The notes under the pieces were generated by a model. That model ran no database searches, was not told the origin of the DNA, and saw only the letters and a program-made list of their open reading frames with translations. DNA of 64,000 bases from Chelydra serpentina (lineage: Eukaryota; Chordata; Testudines; Chelydridae). Positions 20,248 through 30,479 of this stretch are shown piece by piece (within the stretch, counting starts at the first letter, position 1; each line of letters starts with the position of its first letter). The DNA lies in the NCBI GenBank assembly GCA_037349315.1, contig JBAIAC010000271.1:414411-478410 (forward strand), in the 5' to 3' direction. The position numbers and the translations under genes are program-made.

Positions 20248-20802
20248 TTTGGGGCACCTGGTATTGGCTACTGTCAGAAGACAAGATTCAGAGCTAGATG
20301 GGCCTTTGGTCTAGCCCAGTGTGGCTGTTTTTATGGTTTAAATTACACTCCCAGGCACTGATAACAGAGTTACTGAAAGTTCAGGAGTTAAGAGCTGATA
20401 GGTCCGTGTTCCAGTCCCCTCCCAGACGACCCCTCCCTCTGGGACAGGGGCAGGTCTGACTCTCACACCAAATGGCTCCTTGTGGCTGCCAGAATCTGTG
20501 GGTAAAAATCATTTAGTTTACGCCGAGGGTGGAGTCCTGCTTTGTGCACCGTGTCTGAGACTGAAAATCCTAAACCACCCTTTGAAATAACGAATGCAGC
20601 AGGACGTGTTATGGTCCCTGCCCCAAAGCAGACAGACCAATGGAGAGCTGAGTCCAGGGTAATACTTCACAGGGCTGAGCAAGGCCGGCAAGAATTCATC
20701 TGGCCCTCCTGGGCCTCTCGCAATGACGTCCTTCTTGTGTGCCAGGACTGACAGAAACATCCCAGACAGAGAAGCACCAGACCAAAAAGGTCCCCTGTAG
20801 GT
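20248..20802 (+). repeat. Thr-Phe duplicated block
   Basis: The stretch recurs at 61530-62092 (same strand) and inverted at 8161-8603 and 49622-49890. Bases 20254-20340 (GGTATTGGCTACTGTC, TTGGTCTAGCCCAGTGTGGC) match a repeat tail also seen at 27975-28060, so an old interspersed repeat lies just behind the Thr gene. Confidence 0.88.
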
Positions 20803-20875
20803 GCTGAAGTAGTTCAGTCAGGCGAGCATTAGACTGAAGATCTAGAGATCCTTAGTTCACCTCCAGGCTTTAGCC
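20803..20875 (+). pseudogene. tRNA-Phe pseudogene
   Basis: The GAA loop and its stem survive, but the D arm reads TAGTTCAGTCAGGCGAGC, the B box AGTTCACCTCC and the 3' acceptor CTTTAGC no longer matches. It is paralogous to the relics at 49549, 60469 and 62093. Confidence 0.85.
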
Positions 20876-21246
20876 TGCTCTTTGGGTGCAGGGCTGGGCT
20901 GTTTTCTGGAAGGGCAGCAGTGGCTTTACCTACCACGAGTCCCTTATTTTAGGTTCCCCAGCAGGGAAAAGCAGCGTGGGCTTGTAAACCCAGTTGGCCC
21001 ATGTGAGGTTTCCTTCTTCTCTTGCTCTTTCTCAGCAAGGGGAAGGAAAGAAGCTCTCCTTCAAGCTGGAGTAACAAGGGCGACGTAAGGATGACTTCCT
21101 GGGAGCCGGCTCCAGACCGTTGCTCTACCAGCTGACCCATCAAAGGGCTGCTATCACTTTCTCCAGCTTCGCCCATCGGGGTGTGCCAGGGCGAGCGCCA
21201 GCCAAGCGGATGGACTTTGAAGGGAGGGGCAAAGCCCTGTGGCAAA

Positions 21247-21318
21247 ATTTCTGTCATGTCGTGGTGATCACATTTGCCTGACACGCCAAAAGCTCCTGGT
21301 TTGAAACCACGAGAAACA
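21247..21318 (+). pseudogene. tRNA-Val relic with GAC
   Basis: A Val body with loop CTGACAC, so AAC has changed to GAC. The variable region and T arm (GGTTTGAAACCACG) are mispaired and the first base is A. GAC is normally absent from vertebrate Val sets. Inactive. Confidence 0.8.
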
Positions 21319-21514
21319 TGAAGCTTCCTTTTCTCAGGTCCCTTAGCTGTCCAGCAAGGTGCTCCCCTTTTTGCCACTGGGATAACCCCAACCCCTGCAG
21401 GACAGAGGGTGGTGAAATGAGCTGAGAAAGCGTGCTGGAGAAAGCTGTTGTTTCCTGCCTGCTTTTTCTTGGTTAGTTTCTCTTCTGCACCAAACTTGCC
21501 AGTGTTTCATGTGA

Positions 21515-21587
21515 GCCTGGCTAGCTCAGTTGGTAGAGCATCAGACTTTTAATCTGAGGGTCCAGGGTTCAAGTCCCTGGTCAGGTG
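21515..21587 (+). tRNA. tRNA-Lys(TTT)
   Basis: A 73-nt cloverleaf. Acceptor GCCTGGC/GTCAGGT is paired with two wobbles, D arm is AGCTCAGTTGGTAGAG, anticodon stem TCAGA/TCTGA closes CTTTTAA, and the T arm CAGGG-TTCAAGT-CCCTG has a consensus B box. The nearest TTTT is about 40 nt downstream. It is the best Lys copy and likely functional. Confidence 0.9.
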
Positions 21588-21589
21588 CA

Positions 21590-22085
21590 GGAGTGATCGT
21601 TTCCCCTGAGAACTTCAGAAGTCTTACTCTTTTCAGGACTTGGGCTTTCCTAGGAAGGGCTATTTACTGCCTGGGACTGAAGGGGCAACTTCTTCAGACG
21701 CCCACTGGCCTCACAGTCTGGAGGAAGAAAGGCTTCGGGGTCTACAGCAAACCGCTGCGTGCCGACTTGTTGAGCAAATGCAGGGCTGGCCAGAGAAGCC
21801 TTAGATGCCTAGAGGAAGGAAGGCAAATTATTGTCCGCTCAAGCTCTTCTACACTGGAAGTCAAACAAACACAGGGTGTTCTCCCATGGTGTAAGGGCCG
21901 GCGCTCAGGACTTTGATTCCTGCTATCCAAGTTCAAGTCTTGGTGGGACCTTGGGGTATCTCCTTTGCCACCTAACACTTAGTAGCTTAGCCAGGTGGGG
22001 AGCGGAGATAACGGCTGCTCCCTCTCTGAGCAGAAGAGATGCCCTAAAAAGAAACAGCACTTAAAAATTTTTTTTTAAGGGGGAA
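21590..22085 (+). repeat. Lys-Gln block
   Basis: The Lys 3' flank, the Gln gene and its flank recur inverted at 47577-48075 with matching order. The GCCTAGAGGAAGGAAGGC and GCTCAGAGAGGG-type words identify both. Confidence 0.88.
21880..21951 (+). pseudogene. tRNA-Gln(TTG) with damaged acceptor
   Basis: Anticodon stem CAGGA/TCCTG and loop CTTTGAT (TTG) are good, and the T arm CCAAG-TTCAAGT-CTTGG is perfect. The first two acceptor bases are TC rather than GG, losing pairs 1-72 and 2-71, and the D arm is irregular (GTGTAAGGGCCGGCGC). The same acceptor change occurs in the copy at 47685, so it predates their duplication. Confidence 0.7.
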
Positions 22086-22322
22086 CAGAGCTGATCATGC
22101 TGCAGAGAGACGGGAAACCAGGAGCGATTCTTTGCCGTTCAGCCATAGACACAGTGACCCCATTGCACCGCAGTGAATGTGCTGGGGAAAGCCGGACTTT
22201 ATAGGCAGGCACACGCTTCGGGCCTCTGCTGAAACCACTGAGGCCAAGGGGGACGCTTTTGAGATTGCAAGAAGGGGGCCTCTCGGGCTCTCAGCAGGTC
22301 TTGAGGAACACAGAGTTATCCC

Positions 22323-22396
22323 AGTCCCTGGGTGGGCTCGAACCACCAGCCTTCCGGTTAACATCCAAACACGCTGACTCATTGCGCCACAGAGAC
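22323..22396 (-). tRNA. tRNA-Asn(GTT), variant
   Basis: A 74-nt minus-strand cloverleaf with acceptor GTCTCTG/CAGGGAC, anticodon stem TTTGG/CCGGA with wobbles and consensus B box GGTTCGAGCC. The loop is ATGTTAA: anticodon GTT, but position 32 is A instead of C. The discriminator is T rather than G. Possibly functional. Confidence 0.7.
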
Positions 22397-22504
22397 ACAA
22401 CTTTGCTGCCAAGGCTGCTGCCTAACAGCCTGCGCCTCTGCCTGCCAGCGCCAGCAAGTGTGGATGCTGGAGACTGGGTGCTGTAAGCAAAGAGCCAGCA
22501 GAGT

Positions 22505-22740
22505 GGCGTTTCGTTCATTGACGTGTCGGAGTAAACACTCCCCTTCACTCTATTCTCAGACACACACTAGTATTAAGTGTTTGCTACTGATGGGTCTAGA
22601 AAGCATTTGTCGAGTGGAAGATGCCATTTCTGGGGGATTGTTCCCCTCGATCTAGGAGTTTGTGTTCAGACATCTCCCAGCTTCATTGGTGAAAAGAAGA
22701 TCAAGGTTTCTTTGCAATGTACAGGAAGAAAATATTCTTT
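22505..22740. repeat. tRNA-Arg locus flank, copy 3
   Basis: Shared with 14500-14727 and 17720-17941. The left edge joins an iMet-like flank at GAGTGGCG (about 22501-22508), which marks a recombination junction. Confidence 0.85.
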
Positions 22741-22813
22741 CACCCCAGATGGCACATGAACCCCCAATCTCTGACTTAGAAAACCAATGTCTTATCCATT
22801 AGGCCACTGAAGT
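22741..22813 (-). pseudogene. tRNA-Arg relic (TCT loop)
   Basis: The minus-strand Arg body has loop TTTCTAA (TCT instead of CCT), an anticodon stem with mismatches, T-arm bases changed (GGTTCATGTGCC) and a poorly paired acceptor. A decayed paralogue of 17942. Confidence 0.8.
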
Positions 22814-23069
22814 ACACCTAATTGACAGATCGAAATTCCCTCTCATAATTCCACATTCCTCACATTCGCTTGGAAGCCAAAGACCCCCTTTAGACGCCTT
22901 ACAGAAATGTCGGCATCCCCTGTCAGTGAGGCAACTGGGCAGGTCGCTGACAAAGCTGAACCCCACCTTTCTGCAGCCATCTTTAGAGAAGAACCCCATC
23001 CCAGAGTCACCCCTCCCTACATCAGCACCCCCACGGCTGTGGCTCTGAGTAGGATGATTGGGGGGTGAA

Positions 23070-23620
23070 TCCAGAGCTGGAAGCGGGGTCAGGTCAGCCT
23101 GTGAGGAGTAACCAGGTGGGGCAGACCCAGCGGGAGGCTGTGGGCTGCTGGTCGGTCGTTGGGATCAGAGCTCTAGATCAAAGCTGCACAGCGACCTGAC
23201 ACCCAGGGTTACAAGGCCGACATAGCGACCCCCTTACCGGCCTCGTGAACCCCAAACCCTCGTTACTCTGGGCACTTAGGAGTCTCTGTCCCTTACTCAC
23301 TTCTGGGAGCTCCCCAGCAGGCTGCGGGCGTCAGCCGCCTCCTGCCTCACAGGTGAGACTCTTGGCGCTGTGCAAGCCGCCCCCTCACTTGCAGGCCCAG
23401 GGTAGGAAGCGGGAGGCCCGGTGCTGGCAGAAGAGGGTTTGATTAATCCACCTCTGTGTTATGGGCACAGCACAGTTCCCCTGGGTCCCTCTGCTGGCTT
23501 TTCGTAAGCAGCACCCAGCGGCCCTGGCTCCAGGCTGGTGCCTTGCGAGCTCTGGCCCTGGCAGGGAGCGGTGCAGGGGGCTGGGCCGGGGCCCTGGCAA
23601 ACCAGCTGCTGGGAGGCGTC
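23070..23620. repeat. Met-relic block, copy 2
   Basis: Direct duplicate of 15060-15620. Copy 2 then runs into an Asn block at about 23625, while copy 1 continues differently, so the duplication edge is about 15605/23617. Confidence 0.9.
23427..23495 (-). pseudogene. ancient iMet relic, copy 2
   Basis: Near-identical to 15421-15489, so the same decayed initiator tRNA was carried along with the block. Confidence 0.6.
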
Positions 23621-23656
23621 AAAACAGTCCCTTAAGAAGCAACATCAGGTTATTAC

Positions 23657-23730
23657 CGTCCTTGGGTGGGCTCGAACCACCAGCCTTTCGGTTAACAGCC
23701 AAACGCGCTGACCCATTGCGCCACAGAGAC
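23657..23730 (-). tRNA. tRNA-Asn(GTT)
   Basis: A 74-nt cloverleaf with loop CTGTTAA (GTT), stem TTTGG/CCGAA, D arm GCGC/GCGC and a perfect T arm. One acceptor mismatch (C5-A68) is present and no T4 terminator lies directly downstream. It is the most Asn-like of four copies and plausibly functional. Confidence 0.8.
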
Positions 23731-23845
23731 ACACAGAAACAAAACTGCTGTTACCAAGGCTGCTCCGAGCAGCCGGCGCATCTCCCTGCCAGCGCTAGAG
23801 CTCACAAGGCGCTAGGCCGGATGCTGGAGCTGGGGCTGAAGACCC

Positions 23846-23917
23846 AGCAGGGGGGCGCAGCAGAAATGGGCTGGACCCGAAACCCAGTGGCTGATGGATC
23901 AAAACCATTGTGTGCTA
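23846..23917 (+). pseudogene. iMet pseudogene (CGA loop)
   Basis: It aligns with iMet over 72 nt but reads CCCGAAA in the loop, has an A-C mismatch in the anticodon stem, and is changed in the D arm (CAGCAGAAATGG) and 3' acceptor (TGTGTGCTA). Inactive. Confidence 0.85.
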
Positions 23918-24194
23918 GACCTGCACGTCTTCCTTTTTGCTCTGGGCAATCCAGGAAGGAGCAATCAGCAGAGGGCCAAGAGCCTAGGCCATGGGGCAAG
24001 AGGTGGCTGAGGCGGCGGCCGGCCAGGGAGTTAAATCGGCCCAACCTCCCCCCACCCGAGTCTGGATCAATGTCACAAGGTCCCAGTCTCTGCATAGAAG
24101 ACAATTTGTTAAATCCCAGATGAGTGGAGTTAAATCGGTTCTCAGCCTGAGTCCTTTGCTCTTAATCCTCAGGATATTGTCCCACCATGGGGCC

Positions 24195-25624
24195 TGTCAT
24201 AAATATAAAGGGAAAGGGGAGAGGGCCTGATGCAGATAAAATCCTCTTACCAGTAAAGGGTTAAGAAATGCAGGTAGCCAGACTGACACCTGACCTGGCT
24301 GGGCTCTGACCAATAAGGGGACAAGATACTTTCAAATCTTGGGAGGGGGAAAGCTGTGTGTGGGGCTTTTTGTCAGACAGGGAGTGGTCTTGGAGTAAAA
24401 AGGAACCAGTCATCTTTGCATCAAATCCTCACTTGTCTAAAGTAAGTTTAGATAGCATAGCGAGTACATTTCTCTTTAAGTTGTAGCAGTCTTGCATGTT
24501 TCTTCTCCTCCTCATCGGCTTGTAGCCGAGCTACCTCAAGTTTAATAGCTGCTTCACTGGCAGTCATCTTAGCCTTTCTGTTTTATTCTGTCTTAACAAG
24601 AGAGAGTTAGAAAAGAAAAAAAAACTTGCTTGGGTATTCCCTGTAGGGGTTAACTACCTGCTTTCATATGTAGATACTTTATCTCCTAGCAGCTCAACCC
24701 CTCCCCCTTCCTGCTCCAAGCAGCTACAGAGAAGAGCCAGAGAGAACAAAAAAAATTTTTAACTCCCTGTGTCTGGTTCAAAAAAAATCTGTGGTTCAAT
24801 AAATCCCACCACTCTGCCACCATGTCAGGGTTCCCTCCCCACTCTAAACTCTAGGGTAAAGACGTGGGGGCCCGCATAGAGAGCCCCTAAGCTTATTTTT
24901 ACCAGCTTAGGTTAAAACCCCCAAGGTACAAAGGTCCCTGCACCCTGAGAAATGCTTCTTTCGCTTCCACCATCAAGTGTCTAACAGGAATCCAGGAAAG
25001 GAATCACTTGAACTTCCCTCCCCCCCATAATACCCCCTCAAGCCATACACCCCCTTTCCTGGGAAGCTTGAGGACAATCTCCCAACCAATTGGTTACACA
25101 GTGATCTAAAAACCCACCCCCTGGGTTTTAACACCATAGAAAACAGTCAGCTTCTTAAAAGAAGGATTTTATTAAAACAAAGAAGGTAAAATCATCTCTG
25201 TAAAATCAGGATGGTAACTAATTACAGGGTACTCAATTTCCAAACGCATAGGGATCCCCCTCTGGACAAACCCTTAACGTTACAGAAAAAGAAAAAGGAA
25301 TAACCCCTTCCTCTCACACAGGGAACGTACCAAGCAAAAATAAACAGAAATCTAACCGCTATGCTATCTAAACTTACTTCAGACAAGAGAGGATTTGATG
25401 AAAAGATGACTGGTTCCTTTTTACTCCAAGACCACTCCGTGTCTGACAAAAAGCCCCACACAAAGCTTTCCCCCTCCCAAGATTTGAAAGTATCTTGTCC
25501 CCTTATTGGTCAGATGCCAGCCAGGTCAGGTGTCAGTCTGGCTACCTGCATTTCTTAATCCTTTACTGGTAAGAGGATTTTATCTGCATCAGGCCCTCTC
25601 CCCTTTCCCTTTATATTTATGACA
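24195..25624 (-). mobile_element. LTR retroelement remnant with head-to-head LTRs
   Basis: The element is flanked by GGGCC at 24190-24194 and 25625-25629. Both ends read TGTCATAAATATAAAGGG going inward: the same LTR terminus appears twice. The right part (24823-25624, about 802 bp) is a complete minus-strand LTR ending TGTCAGGG on the plus strand. The left 268 bp is an inverted copy of its outer part. Between them about 360 bp of internal sequence includes a short minus-strand frame rich in Lys, Glu and Leu that looks like the start of gag. No pol or env. Family (Gypsy or ERV) not settled. Confidence 0.85.
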
Positions 25625-25629
25625 GGGCC

Positions 25630-26547
25630 ATTTCCCGCCTCACTTTCAGACAGAAGCACAATTTTCTTTGCACAGACCCAGGAACAGCAAGATCTGTCTC
25701 TGTCCCTTGTGCAAAGCAGGGGATCAAATTCCCTGGACCCGTCTTCTTCTGCAATGGAACCAATGGACGAGCAGGGGGCCCTGGGCCCATCCAGCCCTGC
25801 CAGTGAGATGTTCCCTCCCCTTCTCCTTAGTGCTGCTGTTGTTATTTCATGGAGTGTCTGGGACGGGGGAAAAGCTGAGTTCACTCCAGGTGGAGGGAAA
25901 AAAGGACCCTGAAAATCTCAGGGCCTCAGGGAAAAACCAACTGCTGCTACCAGGAAAACTGCGGTGCTGGAGATCTGCACGGGACAGGGACTGTGTGAAC
26001 TGTCCGGGTGGGGAATGAATAACAATCTACAGCTAGATCCACCTCATTAACCACCGGCACAGGCTAATCACGCTGCAGAGAGACCGGAAACCGGGAGTGA
26101 TTCTTTGCTGTTCAGCCATAGAAACAGTGACCCAATTGCCCCGCAGTGAATGTGCTGGGGAAAGCTGGACTTTACAGGCAGGTGGAAATAGCAGATCCTA
26201 GAAACACCTGGAGCTCCCCACCCCACTTCTGCCACCAGGGGCAGGAGTTGAGCTGCTCAAAGCGCCTCCCCACCACCATGACCTTCCAGCAGGGGGTGGC
26301 AGCACCCCCACCCCAATACAGGGGAGAGGCTGAGTGTATCTCTGCACCCTGAGTCCAGGGCACGACTCTCTCTCCCCACACATAGAATCTGCCTCTGCTG
26401 CAAAGTGACCCCAAAGAACCAGCAGCCTCCAGGACAGCAGGATTGGCCTCAGAGCAGGGACTGTGTCCCCCATGCCGCTGTGAGGCTGCTGGATGCTCTG
26501 GAGACAGGAGGGCTCTGAGTATAACCCAGAGCAAACACAGCCTGTCT
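25630..26547. other. no recognised gene
   Basis: Bases about 25640-26030 share words with 28080-28400 (GCAAGATCTGTCT, GCTGCTGTTGTTATTTC), so this is diverged Ser-block flank. Bases 26050-26165 match 22085-22200 (CGCAGTGAATGTGCTGGGG). No gene is seen. Confidence 0.5.
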
Positions 26548-26591
26548 GGGGATGTAGCTCAGTGGTAGAGCGCATGCTTTACCTGTATGAG
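26548..26591 (+). pseudogene. 5' fragment of tRNA-Ala
   Basis: GGGGATGTAGCTCAGTGG through the anticodon stem CATGC/GTATG matches tRNA-Ala. The loop TTTACCT gives TAC rather than an Ala anticodon. The sequence departs from tRNA right after the anticodon stem, with no T arm or 3' acceptor. Confidence 0.75.
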
Positions 26592-27576
26592 CTCCTTTGC
26601 TATTCCTAGACCACAGGTGGTTTTAAAAATGGGGTTTGATCAAACTTCATAAATGTGGTAAACACCACAGCTTGCACCCCCACCGACATCGCTTCTCCCC
26701 CTGCCATAGCTACCGCCTGGCTGGCCCCTCACTCTGGGGACTGACCTCCCTGCACCGTGCGCCATTGCCCCCCTGCGGGCCCACAAATATGTTTGGCGCC
26801 AGACCCACAAAAAGTTAATCCAGCCCTGCCCGAAGTGAGTTGTGTCCCTGTTTTAATGGGGTCACCAGGGTGGGCGTTAGACTCAGTTTAGGGAAGTGGT
26901 CCCCAGAATGTGGGGCATGAGTCCTATGGGGGCAACAGAGGAATGCTCATGGGGGCACCTCAGGGCCTGAGCCAGCCCCTGCACTCCACCCCAGCTCTTC
27001 CCCACCCTCAGCCTGGGCCCCTGGGTCCTGGCCCAGCCTCGTTCCCCTTACCCCTGTCCGCTCCCCTCTCCCTAGGAAGCCCTGGCCCTGCTCCCAGCCC
27101 CAGTTCTCGACCGCAGCTTCCGAGGGTCCGCAGACACGGACAAGAGGGCACAGTGTGAAAAGTTTGGGAACCACTGGATTAGGGTGACGTCCTCAATTAC
27201 TTCTATGCAGTGCAATAAAAGGTATTTTTCACCCACCTCGCCCCGCCATCAGGACGGATTCGGTATGTTCTGCCGCCCTTCACTCGGACAGGAAAGAGAA
27301 TAACATTTCATTCCACTCAATGCTACAGTGATTTGTAACCCAACACCAGCCAGAACTGGTCCCTTTGGCGAAGCGGCCCCATCATGCTGCATAGCTAGGC
27401 CGAGTAGGGGCGTCTGTGCAAACACGGTCTGGTCCTGAAGTCTTTCCCCAGCTCATCACTCGATGTGAGGGGGGAGCTCATCCAGACCCTGCTTACACTT
27501 AATATTTAAAAACCCGTGATTGTCCCTATCTCTGCTGGCCTTTGATTTCTGCTCCTGTCCTTTTCTTAAAAATGCA
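26592..27576. other. no recognised gene
   Basis: GAAAAGTTTGGGAACCACTGG at about 27158 is a typical terminus of a common turtle hAT-like repeat in the same stretch as 26830-27180. No exon or tRNA is seen. Confidence 0.4.
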
Positions 27577-27658
27577 GATGAGGTGGCCGAGTGGTTAAGG
27601 TGATGGATTAATAATCAATTGTGCTTTGCATGCATGGGTTCGAATCTCATTGGACGCA
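27577..27658 (+). pseudogene. tRNA-Ser body with AAT loop
   Basis: An 82-nt class II tRNA matching Ser(GCT) in D arm, variable arm and T arm (GGTTCGAATC). The loop is TTAATAA, so the anticodon is AAT (isoleucine), with one stem mismatch. The 3' acceptor TGGACGC does not pair with GATGAGG. Inactive. Confidence 0.75.
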
Positions 27659-27974
27659 TTTAGTCTTCCTCCTCTCCTTTAAAAACGACGGTCTCCCCAT
27701 TTGGTGCAATGGCAGACAAAACCATGTTGATTCCTGCAATCAGAAACCTACTCAGACCTCCCTTGCTTTAAATAAAATATGTCTAAATCCCAGGTTTCTA
27801 AAACAATTCAGTAGGTCTTGTTTTTTTTTCTGAAAAGGTAACAGTCTGATCATCTCCCCCAAACAATCTCCCCCAAATAATTTCCCTTGTACAGATCCAT
27901 GAACAGTAAAAGAGACGGATGGCAGGAGAGAGATCACTTGATCATTACCTGTGAGGTTCACTCCCTCTGGGGCA

Positions 27975-28062
27975 CCTGGCATTGGCCAGGATCAGTAGAC
28001 AGGATACTGGGCTGGATGGACCTTTGTCTGACTCAGTACGGCCATTCTTATGTTCTTAAAAT
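27975..28062 (+). mobile_element. 3' tail of an old interspersed repeat
   Basis: GGCACCTGGCATTGGCC through GGATGGACCTTTGTCTGACTC to GGCCATTCTTATGTTC is a widespread reptilian repeat tail. Diverged versions follow the Thr genes at 20254 and 61536. Confidence 0.6.
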
Positions 28063-28089
28063 ATTTCTGTGTCTCTTGTCTAAGCCAGG

Positions 28090-29080
28090 GCATTCGATTC
28101 CATTGAAACCTTCTCTCCTGCAGTGACAATGGTCAGACAAGGGGACGTGGCACCTTCAGCCCTGACAGTGAGATATTCGCTCTCCTCTTTCTTCATGCTG
28201 CTGTTGTTATTCCGTGAAACATCAAGGATGGAATAAAAACCTGAGTTCACTCCAGGGTGAGGAAAGAAAGGAGCCACCAACCCCCTGGCAAAGCTCAGTG
28301 CCCCAGAGAAAACCTGCCCCTGCTACTGCAATCACTGATGTATTGGGGATGATGGGAAAGGGACTGTCTGAATTATCAAGGCAGGAAATGGACAATAATC
28401 TACAGCAACGTCATTAACCACAAACACACTCTCATCATGCTCCAGCCAGCAGGGAAATGAGCAGGAATTCCTGCTGTTCAGCCATGGACACACTTACACA
28501 AGGGCACGGCAGTGAGTGTGTTGTGGAAGCTGGTCTGAGGAAACAATAGGAAATGATCACTCAGTGAGAACAGAACTAGAGCGTAGTGAGACAACTGCAT
28601 AAAGCAAGTAGTTGTGGCCGAGTGGTTAAGGCGATGGACTAGAAATCCATTGGGGTTTCCCTGCGCAGGTTTGAATCCTGTCAACTACGGAGGAAATTGT
28701 GGTTCTTCAGATTCAGTCCCTGAGCATCCTTGGTGTCAAGGGGAGCTCGGTCTTGTCTCACTCTCAGGCTGTGTCCACACTACAGAGTTATGCTGCTTCA
28801 GTTGAAGTGTTTCAATTAAACACTCTGCTCCTTGTGTCACCAGAGCGCATCCACTCTAGCAACTCTTGCGTCGCCCCAAAGAGCAGTGCATTGTGGGTAG
28901 CTATCGCACTGTGCAACTGGCCACAGGGGGCTTTGGGAGGAGTTTGCAATGGCTCATGGGCGGGTGCAGCATCACATGATGCAGGTTTCTCTGTCCCATT
29001 GTTCCATGGGCAGCCTACTAGATTGCCAACTGCTTCCCCACTGAAGTGTGTGTGGCGGGGCAGAGAGTGACACTATGCAA
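28090..29080 (+). repeat. tRNA-Ser block, plus-strand copy
   Basis: Inverted partner of 9530-10560. The portion 28765-29060 starts GCTGTGTCCACACTACAGAG and includes TGGGTAGCTATCGCACTG, words of a nonautonomous DNA transposon that was present before the duplication. Confidence 0.85.
28608..28689 (+). tRNA. tRNA-Ser(AGA)
   Basis: An 82-nt class II cloverleaf. Acceptor GTAGTTG/CAACTAC is perfect, anticodon stem ATGGA/TCCAT closes CTAGAAA (AGA), and the long variable arm and T arm GCAGG-TTTGAAT-CCTGT are kept. No T4 run lies within 30 nt downstream. Likely functional, and better than its inverted duplicate at 9959. Confidence 0.85.
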
Positions 29081-29149
29081 AACAGATAAGTGTGGAACAA
29101 TGACACAGCACAAAACCACACACTAGAAGCGTCTAGAGAAATAGGGCAG

Positions 29150-29280
29150 GGAGGGACCCCGAGAGTCAGGACCAAGTATCCCTAGGTCATCCCCGACAGG
29201 AATTTGCATAACCCCTTCTTAAAATCTTCCAATGAAGGAGATTCTGCAACTTCCCATGGAGGCCACTGCCATGCAATCGA
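29150..29280 (-). mobile_element. CR1 3' fragment
   Basis: CCTAGGTCATCCCCGACAGG and GGAGATTCTGCAACTTCCC match the same region of the longer CR1 copy at 29879. Confidence 0.7.
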
Positions 29281-29309
29281 CAATGCTTGGCTTGTGATTA
29301 AGGGCCAGG

Positions 29310-29540
29310 CTGTGACTGGGAAAATTTGGATTCAGTTGCAAATTTGGCCCCATTATTCTCTGTGCAAACATGGACAAATGACATCGCATCTTTGGGCCTC
29401 AGTTTCCCCAGCTGTAAAATGGGAACCACCCTCCCACACTTCATCTATTTTGCCTGTGAGCTCTTGGCATCAAGGACTCTAACTATGAGTTGTACAACAC
29501 CTGGCAGAATCAGGGCCCCCATCCTTGGTCGGGGTTTCCG
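29310..29540 (+). mobile_element. MIR-like CORE-SINE
   Basis: The stretch GGGCCTCAGTTTCCCCAGCTGTAAAATGG is the hallmark of MIR-type SINEs in amniotes, and it ends in a GTACAACACCTGGCAGAATC-type L2-like tail. An old fragment with no activity expected. Confidence 0.75.
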
Positions 29541-29878
29541 CAGTGTCTGGCACAACTGGGGCACCCACTCTTGGATGGGGTATCTGCAGGGGGATTAAAG
29601 GGCAGGGCTAACCATCACGCTTCATGTCTCAAACTGCTCTGTGGCTGGGGAATCAGGAGGGACTGTTCCCATGTAACAACGTATGGAAAGGGTCATTGTG
29701 CAGTCCGTGGGGAAGGGTTAGAGTTTCCTTTACTATTTCCGGCATTGGCCACTCCCACAGACAGGATGTCTGCTGGGGGAGGAGAAATACAAGGCTTAAT
29801 GGGACCGTGGATCTGATCAGATGAGGCCGTGGGTGGGGGAGGATTTAACCACCCCCAGCCCATAACCTCCAATATGCA

Positions 29879-30410
29879 GAATCATAGAATCATAGGACTG
29901 TAAGCGACCTTGAGAGGTCATCCAGTCCAGCTCCCTGCACTCATAAGAATAATCTAGACCATCCCTGACAGGTGTTTGTCGAACCTGCTCTTAAAAACCT
30001 CCCCTGACAGAGATTCCACAACCTCCCTGGGGAATTCACTCCAGTGCTTAACAGCCCTGACAGACAGGGAGTTTTTCCTGATGTCCAACCTAAATCACCC
30101 TTGCTGCAATTTAAGCCCTTGGTTCTTGTCCTATCCTCAGATGAAGAATAATGTGTCCCCTCCCTCCTTGTAACAACCTTTTCTGTACTTGAAAACTGTG
30201 ATCACGTCCCCTCTCGGTCATCTCTTCTCCAGACTAAACACACCCAATTGTTTTCAATCTTCCCTCACAGCTCACGTTTTCTAGAGCTTTCATCATTTTT
30301 GTTGCTCTTCTCTGCACTTTCTCCTATTTGTCCCCTTCTTTCCTGAAATGTGGTGCCCAGGATTGGACATAACACTCCAGCTGAGACCTTATCAGTGTGG
30401 ACTCCCTCCA
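29879..30410 (-). mobile_element. CR1 LINE 3' end
   Basis: It begins with AGAATCATAGAATCATAGGA, the reverse complement of the CR1 octamer-repeat tail. It continues through CCATCCCTGACAGGTG, CTGATGTCCAACCTAAA and GGTGCCCAGGATTGGACA, typical of the CR1 reverse transcriptase 3' end and UTR. 5' truncated, no intact frame. Confidence 0.88.
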
Positions 30411-30479
30411 GAAACAAAGGACTGTGCTTAAAAACCCAGGGAACACCTCAAAACCTCAGGAAACTGCAATATCTACCAT

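Noticed and set aside
24469..24822. An intact gag gene in the LTR element
   Set aside because: Only a short start of a gag-like frame remains before the inverted LTR copy begins.
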